DNA of 64,000 bases from an uncultured Oscillospiraceae bacterium (GTDB lineage: Bacteria; Bacillota; Clostridia; Oscillospirales; Oscillospiraceae): assembly GCA_947589745.1 (NCBI GenBank), contig CANQCS010000007.1, forward strand, positions 23,275 to 87,274, written 5' to 3'. The notes beneath the pieces are model-generated. The model saw only the letters and a list, made by a program, of their open reading frames with translations. It was not told the DNA's origin and did not search any database. The position numbers and the translations under genes are program-made. How positions within the stretch are numbered: the stretch's first letter is position 1; each line of letters begins with the position of its first letter. Positions 8,769 to 17,785 of the stretch are shown in pieces.

Positions 8769-10075
8769 GCAAGAAACCGGAAGAGACCAACACCAAGGCC
8801 GCCGAGGCCAAGAAGGCCGAGGGGGAGAAGAAATACGCCAAGCTGCCGGAGAAGGTGGTGGCCGGACTGCCCGCCGCCGCCATTCTGAACGCCAATGAGA
8901 AGGTGATGGACCTCTTCGCCCGGGGCAAGCGCCGGGGCCGCCTGGAGCCGTCGGAGATGATGGAGGTCCTGGACGAGATGGAGCTGGACAGCGACCAGCT
9001 GGAGAAGATCTACGACTCCCTGGAGGCCCTGTCCATCGACATTGGCAGCGAGGAGGACCTGCTGCCGGAGATCCCCGACGACATAGAGCCCCCCATGGAG
9101 GTCATCGCGGGCCTGGAGGAAGAGGAGCTGGTGGACCCCAACGCCCTGGTGGACAGCTTCGCCATCGACGACCCGGTGCGGATGTACCTGAAGGAGATCG
9201 GCAAGGTGCCGTTGCTCTCCCCGGAGGAGGAGATCGAGCTGGCGGAGAAGATGAGCGCCGGAAACCTGGCCCAGGAGCAGCTGGAGAGCATGGAGGGCGA
9301 GGAGCTGCCGCCGGAGACCGCCAAGGAGCTGAAGGCCATGGTCAAGGCCGGTGAGCGGGCCAAGCAGCAGCTGGCCGAGGCCAACCTCCGCCTGGTGGTA
9401 TCCATCGCCAAGCGGTACGTGGGCCGGGGAATGCTGTTCCTGGACCTGATCCAGGAGGGCAACCTGGGCCTCATCAAGGCGGTGGAGAAGTTCGACTACA
9501 CCAAGGGCTACAAGTTTTCCACCTACGCCACCTGGTGGATCCGGCAGGCCATCACCCGGGCCATCGCGGACCAGGCCCGGACCATCCGCATCCCCGTCCA
9601 CATGGTGGAGACCATCAACAAGGTCATCCGGGTCAGCCGCCAGCTCCTCCAGGAGCTGGGCCACGACCCCTCCCCGGAGGAGATCTCCGCCGAGATGGGG
9701 ATGCCGGTGGACAAGGTGCGGGAGATTTTGAAGATCGCCCAGGAGCCGGTGAGCCTGGAGACCCCCATCGGCGAGGAGGAGGACTCCCACCTGGGGGACT
9801 TTATCCCCGACGAGGGGGCCAGCGAGCCCAGCGAGGCGGCGTCGTTTACCCTGCTCAAGGAGCAGCTGGTGGAGGTGCTGTCCACCCTGACGCCCAGGGA
9901 GGAGAAGGTGCTGAAGCTGCGCTTCGGCATCGAGGACGGCCGGACCCGCACCCTGGAGGAGGTGGGCAAGGAGTTCAATGTCACCCGTGAGCGCATCCGC
10001 CAGATCGAGGCCAAGGCCCTCAGAAAGCTGCGTCACCCCAGCAGGAGCAAGAAGCTCAAGGATTTCCTCAACTGA
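8765..10075 (+). CDS. rpoD: RNA polymerase primary sigma factor RpoD (sigma-A)
   Basis: The housekeeping sigma factor, 436 aa. An acidic, lysine-rich N-terminal region 1.1 is followed by region 1.2 ([17 protein letters not shown], near residue 137). Region 2, with the core-binding and -10 recognition helices ([20 protein letters not shown]), comes next. Regions 3 and 4 end in the -35 helix-turn-helix ([19 protein letters not shown]). It is translationally coupled to dnaG by an ATGA overlap. The many TTGACA/TATAAT promoters elsewhere in the window fit this factor. Confidence 0.97.
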   Translation: MSKKPEETNTKAAEAKKAEGEKKYAKLPEKVVAGLPAAAILNANEKVMDLFARGKRRGRLEPSEMMEVLDEMELDSDQLEKIYDSLEALSIDIGSEEDLLPEIPDDIEPPMEVIAGLEEEELVDPNALVDSFAIDDPVRMYLKEIGKVPLLSPEEEIELAEKMSAGNLAQEQLESMEGEELPPETAKELKAMVKAGERAKQQLAEANLRLVVSIAKRYVGRGMLFLDLIQEGNLGLIKAVEKFDYTKGYKFSTYATWWIRQAITRAIADQARTIRIPVHMVETINKVIRVSRQLLQELGHDPSPEEISAEMGMPVDKVREILKIAQEPVSLETPIGEEEDSHLGDFIPDEGASEPSEAASFTLLKEQLVEVLSTLTPREEKVLKLRFGIEDGRTRTLEEVGKEFNVTRERIRQIEAKALRKLRHPSRSKKLKDFLN

Positions 10076-10433
10076 TTCATTTTCAAGCGCAGTTTCGCCG
10101 GGTGCCCCAAGGTGCTTACCTGACCGCATAGAGAGGCTTAAACCATAAAAAATTCCTGCCGCTTTGCGGGCTGATCATAAAACAGTATGCTGTTTGAGCT
10201 TGTCTGTAAGACGGGCAAGGACAGCGGATAGGAACGCTCTGGACGAGGACAAAATCGCCGGGGCGTTTTCTATTTGATATACACAGAGATTTAAGGAAAA
10301 GATTTTGATAAACGTGCCTAAAGAGTGATAGATTTCTTCACATTTGGGCGGTATAATATGAAATGTCGAGTGGGAGACTGTCCGGCAAATTGTAATGTAA
10401 CGATACAAATATTCCACGAGGAGGATAAACCCA
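10076..10433. other. Gene-free spacer after rpoD
   Basis: I find no intact gene here. Composition becomes AT-rich towards the right, like the acetyltransferase that follows. A TATAAT at 10352-10357 could be the -10 box for that gene, but no good -35 partner is visible. Short in-frame remnants around 10195-10275 may be decayed coding sequence, but I cannot identify them. Confidence 0.4.
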
Positions 10434-10817
10434 TTGGTGTACAAGTTCAACGAAAAAGTGTCTGTAAAAGCATTGGCGGATTTGCGTGAATCTGTAGGTT
10501 GGAACAGGATGGAAAGAGAATATAAAAACCCTTTGATGACATCCTATTACCATATTGCAGTTTATGAAACTGAAAAACTGATTGGATATATTGATTGTGT
10601 ATCAAACGGAGTAACGGATGCTTATATTCAGGATTTAATGGTTTGTCCGGATTACCAAGGCAAAGGGATTGGCACAGACCTGATGTATAAAATGATTGGA
10701 TATCTGAAAGAAAAGCGTATCTACATGATCTCAGTGGTTTATGAAGAGCGCTTGAAGCCGTTTTATAAGCGATTTGGTTTTTATAATATGCTATGCGGGC
10801 AAATGGAAACATACTAG
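10434..10817 (+). CDS. GNAT-family N-acetyltransferase
   Basis: A 127-aa compact GNAT protein. The acetyl-CoA-binding motif A is present as VCPDYQGKGIGTDLM (near residues 69-83, matching Q/R-x-x-G-x-G/A). A C-terminal PFYKRFGF segment is typical of small-molecule or peptide acetyltransferases. The start is TTG 10434 or GTG 10437; AGGAGG ends nine bases before the TTG. The gene is clearly AT-rich compared with neighbouring genes, which suggests recent acquisition. The substrate is unknown. Confidence 0.85.
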   Translation: MVYKFNEKVSVKALADLRESVGWNRMEREYKNPLMTSYYHIAVYETEKLIGYIDCVSNGVTDAYIQDLMVCPDYQGKGIGTDLMYKMIGYLKEKRIYMISVVYEERLKPFYKRFGFYNMLCGQMETY

Positions 10818-11094
10818 GAATCGCACATAATACAATCTCTCGTGCAAATTCCCGTTTGTTGAGAAGTTGCAAAACCCTTTAGGAACTAAAGGGCGCACTT
10901 CTATACATGGGTCTGGCGACCATGTATCGTGCGCTCTGCGAGGCTTCCTCTCTGACAGCAGGAAGCCAACCTCCGAGAGGTTTCGTCGCTTCGCGACCTC
11001 AAGGAGGCTACACCCCATTGCGCCGCTAAAGCGGCTATCCCCAGTGTACTTGCCGAACAGATAAACCCGCTTCGCGTCTTTACCTGTTCGGCAA

Positions 11095-11220
11095 GTCTGA
11101 TACTTTTTCTTGAAAGAAAAAGTATCAAAAAGAACTTTATCCTCGCTCTCAAAGTGTTGCGATTTCTACATTTTCCGCACGGTAACGGAGTGCATTTTTA
11201 ATGAGAGAATAGTATGAAAA
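11095..11220 (-). repeat. Short hairpin repeat (family 2), copy 1
   Basis: Hairpin GATACTTTTTCTTG / AAAGAAAAAGTATC, followed by AAAAAGAACTTTA, the block CTCGCTCTCAAAG and TTTTCCGCACGGTAACGG. The same block recurs at about 25.5, 56.7, 56.9, 57.2, 57.4 and 58.3 kb. The rest of the interval 10818-11236 is a GC-rich non-coding stretch with short palindromes. Confidence 0.75.
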
Positions 11221-11236
11221 GTGAATACCGAAAAAA

Positions 11237-11284
11237 GACCGTTGACACACCGGCTCGCCAGTGAAAAGTCAACGGTCCTTTTAA
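11237..11284 (-). terminator. Terminator of murC
   Basis: Stem GACCGTTGAC (11237-11246) / GTCAACGGTC (11268-11277). On the minus strand it is followed by a T-run (the A-run at 11231-11236); on the plus strand it is followed by CTTTT, so it may act in both directions. Confidence 0.8.
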
Positions 11285-11327
11285 TACTGTTTTACAACCT
11301 ACCGCATTTTCGCGGCAGGAATTTTTG

Positions 11328-12698
11328 TTATTTTACCAGCGCCTCGCCGACGGTGAAGATATCTCCCGCTCCCACGGTGAGGATCAGGTCCCCCGGCTGG
11401 GCCGTCTCCCGGAGCACCTGCTCCGTGTCCTGGAGGGTGGGACAGTAGATGCTGCCCGGGATCTGCGCCGCCAGGTCGGCGGAGGAGATGCCGATGGTGT
11501 TCTTCTCCCTGGCGGCGTAGATCTCCGAGAGCACCACCAGGTCGGCGGTCCGCAGGACCGCCACGAAGTCGTCGAACAGCGCCTTGGTGCGGGTGTAGGT
11601 GTGGGGCTGGAAGGCGCACACCACCCGGCCGTGGTCCAGGGTGCGGCACATCTCCAGCAGCGCCCGGAGCTCGCTGGGGTGGTGGGAGTAGTCGTCGTAG
11701 ACCTTGGCCCCCCGGAACTCCCCCTTGTACTCGAACCGCCGGCCCGTGCCGGAGAACGCCTCCAGCCCCGCCCTCACCGCGTCGCCGGGGACGCCCAGCA
11801 CGTAGGCCGCCGCGGCCGCCGCCAGGGCGTTGTACACGTTGTGCCGCCCCGCCACGTGGAGAGACAGGTGGGTGTAGAGCGTCCCGTCCACCACCACGTC
11901 GAAGTCCGGCATCCCGTGGCTCCAGGTCAGGTCCACGGCGCGGCAGTCCGCCCCCTCGCCAAACCCGAAGGTGAACAGCGGCAGGCCCCGCAGCGCGTCC
12001 ATGGCGCCGGGGTCGTCGGCGTTGGCCACAATGCGCCCGTCGGGGGGCACCAGCTGGGCGAAGCGGCGGAAGGACGACTTGATGTCGTCCAGGTCCTTGA
12101 AGAAGTCCAGGTGGTCCGCCTCCACGTTCAGCACCACCGCCACGGTGGGGAAGAAGTAGAGGAAGCTGTTCCGGTACTCGCAGGACTCCAGGATGATGGT
12201 GTCGCCCTTGCCCACCCGGTAGCCGCTGTGGAGCATGGGCAGGGTGCCCCCGATCATCACCGTGGGGTCCGCCCCGGCGGCCATGAAGATGTGGGTGCAC
12301 ATGGAGGTGGTAGTGGTTTTGCCGTGGGTGCCGGAGATGCAGAGGGCGTTCTCGTACTGCTGCATGATGGCGCCCCAGGCCTCGGCCCGCTCAAAGACCG
12401 GGATGCCGCTGGCCCGGGCCGTCACGATCTCCGGGTTGCTGTCCCGGATGGCGGCGCTGCGGACCAGGAACTCCGCGCCCTGGATGTCGTCGGCGGAGTG
12501 GCCCACGTGGACCGGGATGCCCAGGGAGCGCAGATGCTCCACCACCGGGCCGTCGTTCTGGTCGCTGCCCTGGACCCGGAGCCCCATGCCGTGGAGCACC
12601 TCCGCCAGGGGGGACATGGAGACGCCGCCGATGCCGGAGAGATGGACCCGGCGCCCGGGGACGATAAAGTGCTGAATTAAAGTATCGGTATGAATCAT
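11328..12698 (-). CDS. murC: UDP-N-acetylmuramate--L-alanine ligase MurC
   Basis: This ligase adds the first amino acid of the peptidoglycan stem peptide to UDP-MurNAc, using ATP, in the cytoplasm. The 456-aa product has the MurC N-terminal Rossmann domain (HLSGIGGVSMSPLA near residue 18), the central ATPase P-loop SGTHGKTTTTSM (near 117) and the C-terminal domain containing QPHTYTRTKALFDDF. Length is normal. The ATG has AGGAGG upstream. A promoter (TTGCGC 12780-12785, TATAAT 12757-12762 on the minus strand) overlaps that of the divergent CCA-adding enzyme. Confidence 0.97.
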   Translation of the reverse strand: MIHTDTLIQHFIVPGRRVHLSGIGGVSMSPLAEVLHGMGLRVQGSDQNDGPVVEHLRSLGIPVHVGHSADDIQGAEFLVRSAAIRDSNPEIVTARASGIPVFERAEAWGAIMQQYENALCISGTHGKTTTTSMCTHIFMAAGADPTVMIGGTLPMLHSGYRVGKGDTIILESCEYRNSFLYFFPTVAVVLNVEADHLDFFKDLDDIKSSFRRFAQLVPPDGRIVANADDPGAMDALRGLPLFTFGFGEGADCRAVDLTWSHGMPDFDVVVDGTLYTHLSLHVAGRHNVYNALAAAAAAYVLGVPGDAVRAGLEAFSGTGRRFEYKGEFRGAKVYDDYSHHPSELRALLEMCRTLDHGRVVCAFQPHTYTRTKALFDDFVAVLRTADLVVLSEIYAAREKNTIGISSADLAAQIPGSIYCPTLQDTEQVLRETAQPGDLILTVGAGDIFTVGEALVK

Positions 12699-12735
12699 AG
12701 GGGGATGACCTCCTGAAAGAAGCAGAAGTTGATGT

Positions 12736-12785
12736 TTGCGTTTTTCTCAAATCTGTATTATACTATAAGAATCTCCGATGCGCAA
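12736..12785. promoter_or_regulatory. Overlapping divergent promoters of murC and the CCA-adding enzyme
   Basis: Plus strand: TTGCGT (12736-12741), TATACT (12759-12764), 17-bp spacer. Minus strand: TTGCGC (12780-12785), TATAAT (12757-12762), 17-bp spacer. The two -10 boxes share bases, so polymerase binding in one direction should exclude the other. Confidence 0.65.
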
Positions 12786-12870
12786 CAGGAATTTCCGCCA
12801 ATACTATGGGAAACCGCGGCGAAATCTGTCGCTGTCTGCGCGTCGTGGTTTGGGAAGGAAGGTGAGGCGG

Positions 12871-14190
12871 GTGCGGGACATCCCCCAAAATGTGCGCGAT
12901 ATCCTGCTCCGGCTGGAGGGCGCGGGCTATGAGGCCTGGTGCGTGGGCGGCGCGGTGCGGGACCTGCTGCTGGGCCGGGAGCCCGGCGACTGGGACGTGA
13001 CCACCAGCGCCCGGCCCGAGGCGGTGCTTTCCCTCTTCGCGCCCCACGCCCTGCCCACCGGCCTCCAGCACGGCACCGTCACCGTGGGCGGCGGCCGGGG
13101 CGTGGAGGTCACCACCTACCGCCTGGACGGCGACTACCTGGACAGCCGCCACCCGGACCACGTCACCTTCACCGCCTCCCTCCGGGAGGACCTGGCCCGC
13201 CGGGACTTTACGGTGAACGCCATCGCCATGGACCTGCGGGGCCGGGTGTCGGACCCCTTCGGTGGCCGGGAGGACCTGGCGCGGGGCGTCCTCCGGGCGG
13301 TGGGGGACCCGGAGAAGCGGTTTGGGGAGGACGCCCTGCGCATCCTCCGGGGCCTGCGGTTTGCCGCCAAGCTGGGCTTTGCCATCGAGCCGGACACCGC
13401 CGCCGCCCTCCACCGCTGTGCGCCGCTGCTGGGGCGCATCGCCCCGGAGCGCATCCGGGAGGAGCTGCTGGGCATCCTCTGCGGCCCGGACGTGCTGCCG
13501 GTGCTGCTGGACTACCCCGACGTGCTGGGGGTATTTTTGCCGGAGGTGCTCCCGGCGGTGGGCTTCGACCAGCGGAGCCTCTACCACTGCTACGACGTGT
13601 GGGAGCACACCGCCCGGTCCGTGGCCGCGGCGCGGCCCGTCCCGGTGCTGCGGTGCGCCATGCTGCTCCACGACCTTGGCAAGCCGGAAACCTTTACAGT
13701 AGATGAAAACGGCCAGGGCCACTTCTACGGCCACTGGCGCAAGAGCGTGGAGAAGGCGGAGGCGATCCTGGACCGCCTTCGGTTCGACAACCGGAGCAAG
13801 AAGACCATCCTGACCCTGGTGGAGCGCCACGACGCGGAGATGCCCCTGTCTGAGCGGGCAGTACGCCGGAACCTGGCCCGGTATGGGGAGGAGACGGTGC
13901 GGCTGCTGCTGGAGGTGAAGCGGGCGGACAACCTGGCCCAGGCGGAGCGGTTCCGGGACCGGCAGAGGCTCATCGACCAGTGGGAGACGCTGCTGGCTAT
14001 GGTGCTGGCGGAGGGCTCCTGCTTCTCCCTGAAGCAATTGGCTGTCAAGGGAAATGACCTACTGGACCTTGGACTCCAGGGCCCGGCAGTGGGGAAGTGC
14101 CTGGAGGAATTGCTGGAGCTGGTCATGGACGGGGAGCTGCCCAACGACCGGGCCATGCTGCTGGCGTACACGAAGGAGAAACTGCTATGA
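12871..14190 (+). CDS. cca: CCA tRNA nucleotidyltransferase
   Basis: The enzyme adds or repairs the 3' CCA end of tRNA. The 439-aa product shows the class II polymerase-beta signature GGAVRD (residues 26-31) and the metal-binding DWD (40-42). The RRDFTVNA-type motif and the EDALRILRG tRNA-binding stretch follow. A C-terminal HD domain has His267-Asp268 in LLHDLGK, so phosphodiesterase activity is possible. I chose GTG 12871, eight bases after GGAAGG; a longer in-frame start at 12778 would overlap the promoter. The stop overlaps the start of the endonuclease IV gene. Confidence 0.93.
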   Translation: MRDIPQNVRDILLRLEGAGYEAWCVGGAVRDLLLGREPGDWDVTTSARPEAVLSLFAPHALPTGLQHGTVTVGGGRGVEVTTYRLDGDYLDSRHPDHVTFTASLREDLARRDFTVNAIAMDLRGRVSDPFGGREDLARGVLRAVGDPEKRFGEDALRILRGLRFAAKLGFAIEPDTAAALHRCAPLLGRIAPERIREELLGILCGPDVLPVLLDYPDVLGVFLPEVLPAVGFDQRSLYHCYDVWEHTARSVAAARPVPVLRCAMLLHDLGKPETFTVDENGQGHFYGHWRKSVEKAEAILDRLRFDNRSKKTILTLVERHDAEMPLSERAVRRNLARYGEETVRLLLEVKRADNLAQAERFRDRQRLIDQWETLLAMVLAEGSCFSLKQLAVKGNDLLDLGLQGPAVGKCLEELLELVMDGELPNDRAMLLAYTKEKLL

Positions 14191-15038
14191 CGTATTTGGG
14201 TGCCCATCTGTCCTCCGCCGGAGGCTTTTATAAAATGGGAAAGGCGGCGCTGAAGATCGGCGCCAACACCTTCCAGTGCTTTGTCCGCAATCCCCGGGGA
14301 GCCAGGGCCAAGGCCATCGACCCGGCGGACCTGGGGAAGCTGCGGGCCCTGCTGGCGGAGGAGGGCTTCGGGCCCATCGTGGCCCACGCGCCCTACATCA
14401 TGAACCCCTGCTCCAAGGATGAGGGCATCCGGGAGCTGGCGGAGCGGATGATGCGGGAGGACCTGGCCCTCATGGAGCACCTGCCGGGGAACTACTACAA
14501 CTTCCACCCCGGCAGCCACGTGGGGCAGGGCCTGGAAACCGGCTGCCGCCTCATCGCGGGGATGCTGGACCGGGTGGTGGGGCCGGAGGTCCACACCACG
14601 GTCCTGCTGGAGACTATGGCCGGCAAGGGCAGCGAGGTGGGGGGCCGGTTCGAGGACCTGCGCCTGATCCTGGACCTGGCGGACTGCCGGGAGAGGCTGG
14701 GGGTCTGCCTGGACACCTGCCACGTATCCGACGCCGGGTACGACATCGTACACGACCTGGACGGGGTGCTGGAAGAGTTTGACCGGGTGGTGGGACTGGA
14801 GCGGCTGCTGGCGGTCCACATCAACGACAGCCTGAACCCGCCGGGGGCCCGGAAGGACCGCCACGCCCTCATCGGGGAGGGGACCCTCGGCACGGAGGCC
14901 ATTCTGCGGGTCATCACCCACCCGGCGCTGAAGGACCTGCCGTTCATTCTGGAGACGCCCACGGACGACGCGGGGCACGGGAAGGAGATCGCCATGTTGC
15001 GGGAGCGGCTGGGGGAGGGAACTTTGCAGGAGAGGTAA
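14187..15038 (+). CDS. nfo: Deoxyribonuclease IV (AP endonuclease, Nfo family)
   Basis: A 283-aa TIM-barrel apurinic endonuclease that cuts 5' of abasic sites in base-excision repair. It begins YLGAHLSSAGG, matching the family start G-x-H. The zinc-binding blocks are visible: NFHPGSHVG, LLETMAGKGSEVG, CLDTCHVSDAGYD and HINDSLNPPGARKDRHALIGEG. The ATG overlaps the stop of the CCA gene (ATGA), with AAGGAG upstream, so the two are co-translated. Confidence 0.95.
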   Translation: MTYLGAHLSSAGGFYKMGKAALKIGANTFQCFVRNPRGARAKAIDPADLGKLRALLAEEGFGPIVAHAPYIMNPCSKDEGIRELAERMMREDLALMEHLPGNYYNFHPGSHVGQGLETGCRLIAGMLDRVVGPEVHTTVLLETMAGKGSEVGGRFEDLRLILDLADCRERLGVCLDTCHVSDAGYDIVHDLDGVLEEFDRVVGLERLLAVHINDSLNPPGARKDRHALIGEGTLGTEAILRVITHPALKDLPFILETPTDDAGHGKEIAMLRERLGEGTLQER

Positions 15039-15045
15039 ATCGGGC

Positions 15046-15073
15046 TTGCAAAATTCCTCCAGTCTGCTATAAT
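15046..15073 (+). promoter_or_regulatory. Sigma-A promoter for darA
   Basis: TTGCAA (15046-15051), TATAAT (15068-15073), 16-bp spacer, about 45 bp before the start codon. Confidence 0.65.
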
Positions 15074-15118
15074 AGAGGCAGAGGCCGGGGGCCTACTACA
15101 TGAAAGAGGTGATGTTGC

Positions 15119-15475
15119 ATGGCGAAAGAAGCGGGGAAGCAGAAGCTGATCCTGGCGGTCATCCAGGGCGACGACTACATGGACACCGTGGATGAACTGA
15201 ACCACAACGGTTTCTTTGCAACGGTCCTGAGCTCCACGGGCGGCTTTTTAAAGAAGCGCAGCGTAACGGTCATGATCGGCGTGGAAGCGGGGCGGATGCA
15301 AGGTGCGCTGGACATCATCAAGCAGTGCGCCGGACGGCGGAAGGAGATGACATACACCAACCTGTCGATCTCGGCGGGGAGCCCCACGCCGTCGATCCCG
15401 GTGATGCCGGTGCAGATGCACGTCGGCGGCGCGGTCGTTTTTATCATCGACCTCGAAGATATTCAAAAATATTAA
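15119..15475 (+). CDS. darA: Cyclic-di-AMP receptor DarA (PII-like, DUF970)
   Basis: A 118-aa PII-like trimeric signalling protein that binds cyclic di-AMP in Firmicutes. It has the characteristic start KLILAVIQGDD, then FFATVLSSTGGFLKKRSVTVMIGVE with the nucleotide-binding loop, and ends in GGAVVFIIDLEDIQKY, all typical of the family. The length matches. The downstream target is unknown in the family. It is monocistronic, with a promoter at 15046-15073 and a strong hairpin terminator at 15481-15512. Confidence 0.93.
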   Translation: MAKEAGKQKLILAVIQGDDYMDTVDELNHNGFFATVLSSTGGFLKKRSVTVMIGVEAGRMQGALDIIKQCAGRRKEMTYTNLSISAGSPTPSIPVMPVQMHVGGAVVFIIDLEDIQKY

Positions 15476-15480
15476 ATTTT

Positions 15481-15519
15481 GCCGTCCGCCGGGTCCCGTC
15501 CCGGCGGACGGCGTTCCTT
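15481..15519 (+). terminator. Terminator of darA
   Basis: A perfect 13-bp stem, GCCGTCCGCCGGG (15481-15493) with CCCGGCGGACGGC (15500-15512), followed by GTTCCTTT. Confidence 0.8.
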
Positions 15520-15702
15520 TCGTCCCCCTTGCAGGGGAGCGGAAGCGGGGGCGGCAGCCCCCACAACAGGTGCGCCGCAGGCGCAACTGTTAAATTTTTG
15601 GAGGGGCCTCGATGGCCCCGACGAAAATCTAAGTGCCAATCTGTAGGGGCCTCCGGCCCCTACCACCTCTTAAAATATGTTTTAGTGCCTGCCGGCACCC
15701 TG

Positions 15703-16235
15703 GGTTACTTTTTGTGCAAACAAAAAGTAACCAAAAAGTTGCTTAAGGGGGCTCGCGCCCCCTTAAGAATCCCTGCTGTTTGGATAGGACGTTAAGGGCA
15801 GATGGGTGGTGGGTAGAACCCAGAGAAAGCCTTCATCGGTACTGCTGTGTTGCTTTTCCGTATTCTTACTGCTGGTTGCTCCGTTCCACTACGCAATTGA
15901 GGGAGCGGTGCTTGTCGAGTCCGTAGACGGAAATCTGTCCTGTGCGTAGTGGAACGGAGCAGGACGCAGTCGGACAACGTAAAAGCGACCAGCGAAGCCA
16001 ATGTTTCGGTTTCGCCGCCCCAAGCGGCGAAACTTGCGCCGCAGCAGGATCTCCTTGGGGACATACTGAAACAGCCGCAGAATCCTATACACGGGAGCAA
16101 GAACAGTTTAGACCGGACAGACCAACGGGGGAGCGCAAAACTAAACAAAAAAATAAGGAAAGATTTTTAAGAAAACCATTCCTGGTTTTCTTAAACGTGC
16201 TTTTGGTTACTTTTCCCACGGGGGAAAAGTAACCC
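15703..16235 (+). repeat. Composite hairpin repeat, copy 2 (reference orientation)
   Basis: A full copy. Order: GGTTACTTTTTGT...CAAAAAGTAACC hairpin, TTAAGGGGG/CCCCCTTAAG hairpin, TTAAGGGCAGATGG block, inverted GGTTGCTCCGTT...CGCAATTG (15872-15897), direct TGCGTAGTGGAACGGAGCAG (15944-15963), the TTTCGCCGC/GCGGCGAAA stem, CTCCTTGGGGACATACT, GTTTAGACC, AAGGAAAGA, TTAAGAAAACC/GGTTTTCTTAA and a terminal GGTTACTTTTCC hairpin. GC palindromes flank it and fill the rest of 15520-16340. There is no credible gene; translations such as LRSGTEQPAV come from the repeat itself. Confidence 0.85.
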
Positions 16236-16435
16236 AGGGGGCGCCCCGTCCGGGGGTGCGCATCAGCCCCGGTGGGGGCGGAGCCCCCCACCCCCATTTT
16301 AAGGGAATCTTAAATATTTCCCCCCTTTGAAATTAAAAATCGTCTGATAGTATGCAAGACATCCCACCCAACAGCGGCCGCCGCGGCCTGCGGCTGGCAG
16401 GCCGTGCGCGGACCGCTGTCAGAAAGGAGCCGTCT

Positions 16436-17650
16436 ATGGAGGCCTTGGATACTGTCTTTTTTGCGCTGTCGCTTAGCTTGAAGCTCTTTACCGTCTATTT
16501 CGCCGCCGTGGTGATCGCGGGGCTGCTGCGCCGGCGGCCCCGGTATCCCAGGGCCGCCCCAAAGACCCGCTTTGCCGTGGTGGTGGCCGCCCGGAACGAG
16601 GAGGCCGTCATCGCCGACCTGGTGTACAGCGTCCGGAACCAGCGCTACCCGCAGGAGCTGGCAGACGTGTACGTGGTCCCCAACAACTGCACCGACTTCA
16701 CCGAGGCCGCCGCGGCCTCCGCCGGGGCCCATATCATCCACTGCCTGGGCCCCGTCCGCAGCAAGGGCGACGCCCTCCATCAGGCTTTTACCCAGCTTTT
16801 GCCCAAGGGCTACGACGCCTTCCTGGTGCTGGACGCGGACAACACCCTGTCCCCGGACTACCTGGCCCGGATGAACGACGCCTTCGCCGCCGGGGCCATG
16901 GTGTGCAAATCCCGCATGGCGGCGGCCAATCCCACCGCCGCCCCGGTGGCCGGATGCTACGCCCTCTATAACGCCCTCTTCGACCTGATCTGGAACCGCC
17001 CACGGGCGGCCCTGGGCCTCTCCGCCAAGCTGGTGGGCAGCGGCTTCGCCGTCCGCCGGGAGGTGCTGGAGCGCCTGGGCGGCTGGAACACCGCCACCAT
17101 CGCGGAGGATGCGGAGTTCGCCGCCCAGCTGGCCCAGGCGGGCTATCAGGTGGAGTGGGTGCGGGAGGCCGTCAACTACGACGAGGAGCCCACGGACTTC
17201 CGCCTGTCCCTCCGCCAGCGCCGACGCTGGTGCAGCGGCGTGATGCAGGTGGCCAAGCGCCGCCTGGTCCCGCTGTGGCGGAAGGACAGCCCCGCGCCCC
17301 GGCTCCGCTGGGATATGACCATGTTCCTGCTGGCGCCCTTCACCGGCTCGGTGTCCGCGCTGCTGCTGGCGGGGAGCCTCCTGGCCGGGGTCCTCACCGG
17401 GGATATGGCGGGCGTGACGGTGTGCCTGGGCAGCATGTGCCTGGCCTGGGCCGGAGGCGTGGTCCTGGGGGCGGCGCTGTGCCTGCTGGGCGGCTATCGC
17501 CTGCGGGGCATGACCGCCGCCGCGGCCCTGTTCCCGGTGTTCCTGTTCTCCTTCCTGCCGCTGCAGGTCATCTCCCTCTTTTGGGACACCAAGCAGTGGC
17601 AGGCCGTGCCCCACCGGGGCGGGGCGCGGGTCGCCCCATCCAGGGGATAA
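16436..17650 (+). CDS. Membrane-bound family 2 glycosyltransferase (processive type)
   Basis: A 404-aa protein with an N-terminal membrane helix (residues 5-27), a GT2 catalytic domain and a C-terminal block of membrane helices (about 300-380). Catalytic motifs are the nucleotide-binding VVAARNEE, the metal-binding LDADN, the acceptor-site AEDAE and the QRRRW signature of cellulose/chitin/hyaluronan-synthase-like enzymes. It probably extends or exports an envelope polysaccharide; the sugar is unknown. ATG 16436 has AGAAAGGAG five bases upstream. A terminator follows at 17674. Confidence 0.88.
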   Translation: MEALDTVFFALSLSLKLFTVYFAAVVIAGLLRRRPRYPRAAPKTRFAVVVAARNEEAVIADLVYSVRNQRYPQELADVYVVPNNCTDFTEAAAASAGAHIIHCLGPVRSKGDALHQAFTQLLPKGYDAFLVLDADNTLSPDYLARMNDAFAAGAMVCKSRMAAANPTAAPVAGCYALYNALFDLIWNRPRAALGLSAKLVGSGFAVRREVLERLGGWNTATIAEDAEFAAQLAQAGYQVEWVREAVNYDEEPTDFRLSLRQRRRWCSGVMQVAKRRLVPLWRKDSPAPRLRWDMTMFLLAPFTGSVSALLLAGSLLAGVLTGDMAGVTVCLGSMCLAWAGGVVLGAALCLLGGYRLRGMTAAAALFPVFLFSFLPLQVISLFWDTKQWQAVPHRGGARVAPSRG

Positions 17651-17673
17651 CTGCATATTCACCGCAATATACA

Positions 17674-17710
17674 GAAGGGAGAGGCGTTTGCCTCTCCCTT
17701 CTTGTAAAAA
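17674..17710 (+). terminator. Terminator after the glycosyltransferase
   Basis: A perfect 12-bp stem, GAAGGGAGAGGC (17674-17685) with GCCTCTCCCTTC (17690-17701), GTTT loop, followed by TTGTAAAAA. Confidence 0.75.
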
Positions 17711-17725
17711 TGTCACACGAAAGCC

Positions 17726-17754
17726 TTGCTATTTCCTGGAGAATTTGATATAAT
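17726..17754 (+). promoter_or_regulatory. Sigma-A promoter for the HAD hydrolase
   Basis: TTGCTA (17726-17731), TGATATAAT with TATAAT at 17749-17754, 17-bp spacer. Confidence 0.65.
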
Positions 17755-17785
17755 TCCCTCAATCCAACCGACGGAGATGAGAAAT

